A DNA stretch of 9,370 nucleotides from an uncultured Fibrobacter sp. (lineage in GTDB: Bacteria > Fibrobacterota > Fibrobacteria > Fibrobacterales > Fibrobacteraceae): positions 1-9,370 of the forward strand of contig CAMZFJ010000043.1 of NCBI GenBank assembly GCA_947306025.1. Reading direction: 5' to 3'. Shown piece by piece: positions 5,667-9,370 of this stretch. The notes under the pieces were generated by a model that saw only the letters and a program-made list of their open reading frames with translations, made no database searches and was not told the origin of the DNA. Made by a program: the position numbers and the translations under genes. Within the stretch, counting starts at the first letter, position 1, and each line of letters starts with the position of its first letter.

Positions 5667-6395
5667 ATGAAAAAATCATATACCATTTTGGGAATCATTG
5701 CTGTTATTATTATTGTCATTTATGTGATGATTCCGAAAGAGAGGTTTGCTGAAAATGTATTCCCGTTAGGGGAGGGGACGAAGGCTTTTGCTTATGACGA
5801 TAATGCGGATGGTGGGACTTCGGTTGTTCGCTTCGCTTCGTCTGATTCTCTAGTCTCGTTCCAATGTGCAATGGGCATGGACGAAAAGAAACCGACTTGG
5901 TGTGGGCTTGTTTTTGATTTAGACCCGAATGGTGAAAAAAAATACCATAACTGGAAAAACGTCGATACGCTTTATTTGGACATGGATGTTTCGGGAACGG
6001 ATGAGGTCAATGTTAAGGTTTGGTCGTATGACCCCGATGTGACCGATTTGTCTAATCCGAGTTCGTTCAAAATGCTTTTGAAGGAAGTGCCGGTTAAGGC
6101 TGGCAACAACAAGGTGGCGATTCCATTTGAACAACTTTATATTCCCGATTTTTGGTATGACAACGTCGGTGTAAAGCGTTCACGTAGCAATCCACATCAT
6201 GAAAATATTGCCCGCGTGGAAATTTCGGCCGGTTGGAAACAACCTCGTGGAAAGAATTTTGTTGTAAACGTCAGGGACATCTCTGTGAGCGGAGTGAGTA
6301 ATAAAGCTTATGGAATATTCCTGTTCATGATTCTTGGCTTAATGGTTGTGGCGATTGGGCGTAGCCACCCTGTGAAGGAGTACGATGAAAAATAG
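5667..6395 (+). CDS. Bitopic membrane protein with periplasmic CIA30-like domain (paralog 1)
   Basis: 242 aa. One membrane helix at residues about 6-22 (ILGIIAVIIIVIYVMI), an extracytoplasmic beta-rich domain of about 190 residues, and a second helix at about 214-230 followed by a short charged tail, so both ends should be cytoplasmic. The domain has DDNADGGTS (44-52), which fits the ND..GG.S signature of CIA30/galactose-binding-fold domains, then GLVFDL, NVDTLYLDMDV and PDFWYDNVG. The next gene shows the same order of motifs with low identity, so the pair arose by duplication. The domain may bind a carbohydrate or a protein; ligand unknown. AAGGAAA (5648-5654) is a rather distant Shine-Dalgarno; coupling to the upstream stop is likely more important. 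It overlaps the next gene by 11 nt. Confidence 0.82.
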   Translation: MKKSYTILGIIAVIIIVIYVMIPKERFAENVFPLGEGTKAFAYDDNADGGTSVVRFASSDSLVSFQCAMGMDEKKPTWCGLVFDLDPNGEKKYHNWKNVDTLYLDMDVSGTDEVNVKVWSYDPDVTDLSNPSSFKMLLKEVPVKAGNNKVAIPFEQLYIPDFWYDNVGVKRSRSNPHHENIARVEISAGWKQPRGKNFVVNVRDISVSGVSNKAYGIFLFMILGLMVVAIGRSHPVKEYDEK

Positions 6396-7173
6396 GATAG
6401 GCAAATGGGTGGGGGTGCTTGTCTTTGCTGCCTTGCTTTTGGCTTGGTGGTTTGAATATTCTAAATGCGGGGAGGCCGATATTGAGCTGTTCCCGCATAA
6501 AACGTTTGAGATATTCCCGTTGAACGATAGCGCTGTCGGTGGATTTTCAACAAGCGAAGTCCAAGCGACGGATACGCTACTCACGGCTTCTGTAAATATC
6601 CATTCTGGCAAGGCTTTTACGTTTGCCGGGGTTGGCTTTAAATTAAAGTCTCTGGATAAACGCCTGGAACCTTTCGATTTGACGAAATTCGATTCTTTGG
6701 AAGTTCGTGTGGCGTCAAAGCGCATGAATTCCATGAAACTCCGCATCTTGACGGAAGACCCGGTTTACACGCGCAAGGGCGATTATGCGACGTATCGCGT
6801 TTTGGAAAAGGATATACCGTCGGCACCGTATTTGTTGATGGGTGGCGCTAAGGAACGTTTTGCGGTGAGCAAGTTTGCCGTTAGCGAATTTAGAGTGCCG
6901 GAATGGTGGCTCTCGTCGGTGGGTCTTGAAAAAGATGATGGCAAAACGTACTTGAACAGTGCCAAATTTTTTGAAATTGTAAGTGGAAGTTCTACGCTTC
7001 GCGGCATTCCGGACGAAATGGAAATCCGCTATGTTCGCCTTTGGAGCGATAAAACGCAGCAAAAGAAAGAATTGTATATGTATCTAGCTTCCATTTTGTT
7101 TGGTCTTGTTCTATTTTTAGTATATGTGTTAAAAACTAGCGGGGGAAAAAATGCAGAGAAATTGGACGCTTGA
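6385..7173 (+). CDS. Bitopic membrane protein with periplasmic CIA30-like domain (paralog 2)
   Basis: 262 aa. Same topology as its upstream neighbour: helix about 9-23 (VGVLVFAALLLAWWF), an extracytoplasmic domain, helix about 231-249 (YMYLASILFGLVLFLVYVL), short tail. Shared landmarks are LNDSAVGGFS (46-55) for DDNADGGTS, FAGVGFKL for WCGLVFDL, FDSLEVRV for VDTLYLDM, and VPEWWLSSVG for IPDFWYDNVG. The start overlaps the previous stop by 11 nt and has a strong AAGGAG (6375-6380) 4 nt before ATG. It overlaps the permease gene by 23 nt. The function is unknown. Its fixed place between a paralog and a transporter suggests a heteromeric membrane complex or an accessory to the permease; this is inference. 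Confidence 0.82.
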   Translation: MKNRIGKWVGVLVFAALLLAWWFEYSKCGEADIELFPHKTFEIFPLNDSAVGGFSTSEVQATDTLLTASVNIHSGKAFTFAGVGFKLKSLDKRLEPFDLTKFDSLEVRVASKRMNSMKLRILTEDPVYTRKGDYATYRVLEKDIPSAPYLLMGGAKERFAVSKFAVSEFRVPEWWLSSVGLEKDDGKTYLNSAKFFEIVSGSSTLRGIPDEMEIRYVRLWSDKTQQKKELYMYLASILFGLVLFLVYVLKTSGGKNAEKLDA

Positions 7174-8278
7174 TAGGGTAATGCGCTATGTGCTAATTGC
7201 TGTAGCCGTAGCTGTGACCCTTGTCGTGCTGAATTATTTGAGCGGAGTTTTGTTTCCGTTTTTTGCGGCCTTCCTGATTGCCTATATCATGGATCCGCTT
7301 GTTTGTAGGTTGCAGATAAAATTCAGATACCGTGTGATCGCTGTGGTGCTCGTGCTTTTGGGAACCGCAATAATCATTGGCGGTTGTATGTATTTCTTTG
7401 TTCCGAAAGTTGTGCACGAAGTTCAATACTTGGGAACGCTTATTTCGAGAATTTTTACAGATTCCACTTGGAGCGATCGAATCATGACGTTCTTGCCGGC
7501 GGATATGTGGGCGTCTGTCAAGACGATGATTTCTTGGAATAGCATTGCCGAAGCGCTGGAATCGCTTGATGTGTGGAACGTTATCCAGACCGTTTCGGAC
7601 CGAATTCTTCCGGGCGCGTGGGATATTCTTTCGAAAACATCTACCATTTTGATGGGCCTTTCGAGTGCCGCAATTGTGTTTATGTACCTTGTCTTCATTA
7701 TGCTTGATATGCATAAAATAAGGAAGGGGATTCGTCGCTTGATTCCGCGCCGTTACCGCCGCGAAGCCGGTGAATTTGCAAGTGCTACGGATAAATTTAT
7801 GGGGACGTACTTCCGTGCACAATCCATGGTTGCTTTTACGGTTGGCGTTTTGTATGCAATTGGATTTAGCGTGATGGGACTTCCGATGGGAATTGCTTTT
7901 GGACTTTTCTCGGGAGCGCTTAACATGATTCCTTATATGCAGTTGACCACGATTCCTTTGGCCCTACTACTAGCGGTGGTTTACGCTCTAGATAAGGGAA
8001 TGCCGTTCTGGGAAGTGGCTGTTATCATCCTTGCCATTTATCTTGTCGTGCAAATTATTCAGGACTTTTTCTTGGTGCCGCACATTGTCGGAAAGTCGAT
8101 GAACCTTCCGCCGGTGGGGATTCTTTTGTCACTTTCGATTTGGGGTAAACTGCTTGGTTTTTTGGGACTTTTGGTTGCAATCCCCTTCACGTGCTTATGC
8201 CTTGTCTATATTGAGAAACTAAGGACCAGGGCCGACCAGTACGTTGAAGAATCGGGCAGACTGGCTCCCAAGGCTTGA
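7151..8278 (+). CDS. AI-2E family transporter (TqsA/PerM-like permease)
   Basis: 375 aa, the usual length for the family. N-terminal hydrophobic segments (VLIAVAVAVTLVVLNYL, LFPFFAAFLIAYIMDPL, VIAVVLVLLGTAIIIGG) are followed by a soluble stretch of about 80 residues, then a C-terminal membrane block with the family landmarks: MGIAFGLFSGALNMIPYM, QIIQDFFLVPHIVGKSM, PPVGILLSLSIWGKLLG and FLGLLVAIPF. Members form inner-membrane oligomers; some export autoinducer-2, others act as Na+/H+ antiporters or have unknown substrates, so the substrate here is open. The usual His-Pro after the glycine-rich loop is Pro-Pro. GGGGGA (7141-7146) precedes the ATG and the gene overlaps the previous stop by 23 nt. 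It is the last gene of the operon. Confidence 0.92.
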   Translation: MQRNWTLDRVMRYVLIAVAVAVTLVVLNYLSGVLFPFFAAFLIAYIMDPLVCRLQIKFRYRVIAVVLVLLGTAIIIGGCMYFFVPKVVHEVQYLGTLISRIFTDSTWSDRIMTFLPADMWASVKTMISWNSIAEALESLDVWNVIQTVSDRILPGAWDILSKTSTILMGLSSAAIVFMYLVFIMLDMHKIRKGIRRLIPRRYRREAGEFASATDKFMGTYFRAQSMVAFTVGVLYAIGFSVMGLPMGIAFGLFSGALNMIPYMQLTTIPLALLLAVVYALDKGMPFWEVAVIILAIYLVVQIIQDFFLVPHIVGKSMNLPPVGILLSLSIWGKLLGFLGLLVAIPFTCLCLVYIEKLRTRADQYVEESGRLAPKA

Positions 8279-8338
8279 TTTTATGGGGTTTTAAAAACTT
8301 TTTTCATTTTAAATTACTCTTATCTAAGAAAAAAAAAG

Positions 8339-8344
8339 TATAAT
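8339..8344 (+). promoter_or_regulatory. hup: Candidate -10 box TATAAT of the HU gene
   Basis: A perfect TATAAT follows an A9 tract (8329-8337), itself a typical upstream feature of strong promoters. A start near 8351 would give a leader of about 34 nt containing AAGGAG (8373-8378), 6 nt before ATG. No clear -35 hexamer is visible 16-18 bp upstream. Confidence 0.55.
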
Positions 8345-8384
8345 ATTACCAAACATTTCACAAATCTGACTCAAGGAGTTAAAA

Positions 8385-8687
8385 ATGAACAAACAAGATC
8401 TCATTGAAGCTGTGCTTGCTAACAAGGAAGCTGGCATCGAATCCAAGGCTGCTGCTGCTCGCGCAATCGACGCCGTTCTCGACGGTATCGCTGCTGGCAT
8501 CAAGAAGGACGGCAACGTTCAGCTCATCGGTTTCGGTACTTTCTCTGTGAAGTCCCGTGCTGCTCGTACTGGCCGCAACCCGCAGACTGGCGCTACCATC
8601 AAGATCAAGGCTTCCAAGACTGTCGGCTTCAAGGCTGGTGCAGCTCTCAAGGAAACCGCTGCTAAGAACAAGCCGGCTAAGAAGTAA
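8385..8687 (+). CDS. hup: HU family nucleoid DNA-binding protein
   Basis: 100 aa, slightly longer than the usual 90. Opens MNKQDLIEAV, typical of HU, then the helical dimerisation part (AAARAIDAVLDGIAAGIKKDG), the GFGTFSV strand, and the beta-arm with the diagnostic GRNPQTG (residues about 64-70). The closing AAKNKPAKK is a short lysine-rich tail beyond the core fold. HU dimers bend and compact DNA in the nucleoid. The gene has its own promoter, a strong AAGGAG and a terminator, so it is monocistronic. Codon use is heavily biased to C-ending and GCT codons, fitting very high expression. IHF is the main alternative, but nothing points to it. Confidence 0.97.
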   Translation: MNKQDLIEAVLANKEAGIESKAAAARAIDAVLDGIAAGIKKDGNVQLIGFGTFSVKSRAARTGRNPQTGATIKIKASKTVGFKAGAALKETAAKNKPAKK

Positions 8688-8723
8688 TTTCTCTGAGCTA
8701 GATTTGCTTTTTGCAAAGGGAAT

Positions 8724-8749
8724 GGGTCGCTTTTGGGCGGCCCTTTTTT
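8724..8749 (+). terminator. Intrinsic terminator of the HU gene
   Basis: GGGTCGC (8724-8730) pairs with GCGGCCC (8737-8743), with one G-U wobble and loop TTTTGG, followed by T6 (8744-8749). It begins 36 nt after the HU stop. Confidence 0.85.
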
Positions 8750-8780
8750 GTTTGGCAAAAATATATGGTAAATAGTTTAT

Positions 8781-8786
8781 TATATT
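8781..8786 (+). promoter_or_regulatory. Candidate -10 box TATATT of the lipoprotein gene
   Basis: TATATT lies 26 nt before the ATG at 8813 and would give a leader of about 20 nt carrying AGAGG (8802-8806), 6 nt before ATG. No good -35 is visible at 17 bp. Confidence 0.4.
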
Positions 8787-8812
8787 GGTGGTCAATAACT
8801 TAGAGGTTTTTT

Positions 8813-9001
8813 ATGAAACGAGTTCTTTTGGGATTGTTCCTTGCCATGTCGGTCTGTGGCTTTGTTGGATGCGCGACTTCTGACGATAGCGATGAAGAAA
8901 GCCTTCGTGAAAGGTGTTATGCAGAACCGCAACTTCCGGAATGTAATGAATCTCCTGATATTACTCCGGAAGAACCTCCTTCGACGGGTGATGATTTTTA
9001 G
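8813..9001 (+). CDS. Small acidic lipoprotein of unknown function
   Basis: 62 aa. A lipoprotein signal peptide (KR at 2-3, hydrophobic core LLGLFLAMSVCGFVG) ends in FVGC with Cys20 as the lipidated residue; the Phe at -3 makes the lipobox slightly unusual. The mature part starts ATSDDSDEESL and is strongly acidic, a style common in Fibrobacter lipoproteins, with a possible disulfide pair Cys35-Cys44 and a Pro/Glu-rich end. I recognise no family; it may be a tiny real lipoprotein or the remnant of a longer one cut down to its signal and linker. It has its own TATATT box and Shine-Dalgarno, and no clear terminator separates it from the carB leader. Confidence 0.7.
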   Translation: MKRVLLGLFLAMSVCGFVGCATSDDSDEESLRERCYAEPQLPECNESPDITPEEPPSTGDDF

Positions 9002-9010
9002 TGTAATCCG

Positions 9011-9039
9011 TTGAAAGGTCCGCTCATATATTCTATATT
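9011..9039 (+). promoter_or_regulatory. Sigma-70-type promoter of the carB leader
   Basis: TTGAAA (9011-9016) and TATATT (9034-9039) are exactly 17 bp apart, the best promoter in the window. A second TATATT lies 7 bp earlier (9027-9032), giving tandem boxes. The palindrome TTGCGCAA (9039-9046) covers the expected start site, a position where a repressor could act. CGCAA (9042-9046) can pair with TTGCG (9057-9061) at the 5' end of the RNA. Confidence 0.65.
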
Positions 9040-9075
9040 TGCGCAAGTTTAAGTCTTTGCGAAATAGGAAAGTAG

Positions 9076-9237
9076 ATGAACGGAATTTCGATGAATATGA
9101 AGTGCGCTTGCGGCGCCCATCATGTTGCGGAAACCGCTGCTATTGCTATTTCCATTTTTGATTTTAATGCTGAACCGTTTGGTTCAGCTTTTTTTATACA
9201 GTGTCATCCTGGAGCCGAAGGCGATAGGATCCATTAA
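9076..9237 (+). CDS. Leader peptide ORF of the carB attenuator
   Basis: 53 codons from ATG 9076, preceded by AGGAA (9066-9070) 5 nt upstream, to TAA 9235-9237. The peptide starts MNGISMNMKCACGAHH and shows no resemblance I recognise. It has no arginine codon before the hairpin and no run of any regulatory amino acid, so classical codon-stalling attenuation is unlikely. Instead, the ORF runs straight through an intrinsic terminator (9169-9195) and stops 36 nt before carB. A T-rich stretch, 16 T in 27 nt at 9141-9167, lies between a small GCGG-AAA-CCGC hairpin (9127-9137) and the terminator. This is the layout of E. coli pyrBI, where UTP-sensitive pausing lets a translating ribosome disrupt the terminator. 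The last 12 codons come from a palindromic repeat. Starts at codons 6 or 8 are also possible. Confidence 0.6.
   Translation: MNGISMNMKCACGAHHVAETAAIAISIFDFNAEPFGSAFFIQCHPGAEGDRIH
9169..9195 (+). terminator. Attenuator terminator upstream of carB
   Basis: GCTGAACC (9169-9176), loop GTTT, GGTTCAGC (9181-9188), then T7 (9189-9195): a perfect 8-bp stem and U-tract. It lies between a strong promoter and carB, inside the leader ORF, and not after any completed gene, so it must act on carB expression. Confidence 0.9.
9203..9236. repeat. Palindromic intergenic repeat, copy B
   Basis: GTCATCCTGGAGCCGAAGGC followed by GATAGGATCCATT. It folds as ATCCT(9206-9210)/AGGAT(9226-9230) and GCC(9214-9216)/GGC(9220-9222) with a GAA loop and a symmetric GGA/GAT internal loop. 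The form resembles the GTCATCCTGAGC...GAAGGAT intergenic repeats seen in many bacterial genomes. It sits between the attenuator and the carB ribosome binding site. Confidence 0.6.
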
Positions 9238-9273
9238 GGTTTTAATAATAATTAGTCAAACGGAGAAAACAAA

Positions 9274-9370
9274 ATGAAGATTGAAGGCATCGACAAAGTC
9301 CTTATCATCGGTTCTGGCCCGATCGTGATCGGTCAGGCTTGCGAATTCGACTATTCCGGCACCCAGGCTT
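9274..9370 (+). CDS. carB: Carbamoyl-phosphate synthase large subunit, N-terminus
   Basis: The first 32 residues are visible before the window ends. They contain [20 protein letters not shown] followed by SGTQA, the diagnostic start of CarB: a dinucleotide/ATP-grasp pre-domain strand and glycine loop. The full enzyme is about 1070 residues. With the glutaminase subunit CarA it makes carbamoyl phosphate from glutamine, bicarbonate and 2 ATP in the cytoplasm, feeding both pyrimidine and arginine synthesis. GGAG (9262-9265) lies 8 nt before ATG. Transcription must pass the leader terminator, so attenuation, probably by pyrimidine level, is expected. carA is not adjacent upstream in this window. 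Confidence 0.96.
   Translation, partial: MKIEGIDKVLIIGSGPIVIGQACEFDYSGTQA

Noticed and set aside
8288..8304. GTTTT-A-AAAAC followed by T6 as terminator of the AI-2E operon
   Set aside because: The stem is nearly all A-T and would be unstable; in such AT-rich sequence it is weak evidence, so the operon end is left without a called terminator.
8379..8795. A 138-codon minus-strand open frame opposite HU
   Set aside because: Shadow of the strongly codon-biased HU gene; no ribosome binding site or recognisable domain.
9076..9168. Classical arginine-codon attenuation of carB
   Set aside because: There is no arginine codon before the terminator and no run of any one regulatory codon; the only Arg codon lies near the end, past the hairpin.
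9040..9275. PyrR-type binding loop or a known riboswitch in the carB leader
   Set aside because: I could not find the PyrR consensus loop or a recognisable riboswitch core; a covariance-model search would be decisive.

Overview
The window looks like chromosomal DNA of a Fibrobacter species. The strongest marker is a secreted protein with two FISUMP domains (the 'Fibrobacter succinogenes major paralogous' domain), supported by short acidic lipoproteins, AT-rich intergenic spacers with TATATT boxes, and a strongly C-biased codon usage in the highly expressed genes. Most genes look like ordinary core or lineage-specific chromosomal genes. I see no phage, insertion sequence, CRISPR array, tRNA or rRNA.

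Layout. (1) 1-325, minus: N-terminus of a biotin-dependent carboxyltransferase (PYC/OadA family). (2) 476-1876, minus: an exported protein of unknown function with an SH3-like start and a beta-rich end. (3) 2089-4038, plus: FISUMP-FISUMP-OmpA envelope protein, ending at a perfect bidirectional terminator shared with the convergent gene. (4) 4207-5031, minus: a CnoX/YbbN-like thioredoxin-TPR chaperone. (5) 5163-8278, plus: a tight four-gene operon of a zinc-ribbon protein, two paralogous bitopic membrane proteins with a CIA30-like domain, and an AI-2E family permease. (6) 8385-8687, plus: HU. (7) 8813-9001, plus: a tiny lipoprotein. (8) 9076-9370, plus: a leader peptide ORF, an intrinsic terminator inside that ORF, then the start of carB (carbamoyl-phosphate synthase large subunit).

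Three things stand out. The carB leader has the architecture of the enterobacterial pyrBI attenuator: promoter, short ORF, U-rich tract, and a terminator inside the ORF. The divergent cnoX-like and zinc-ribbon genes each have TATATT exactly 7 nt before ATG and no Shine-Dalgarno, which suggests leaderless mRNAs. The spacers carry several unrelated tandem repeats that all have a 7-bp (or 14-bp) period, three of them placed just upstream of TATATT boxes. The zinc-ribbon/CIA30-like/CIA30-like/AI-2E operon is the best candidate for an undescribed protein system; its function cannot be read from sequence alone.
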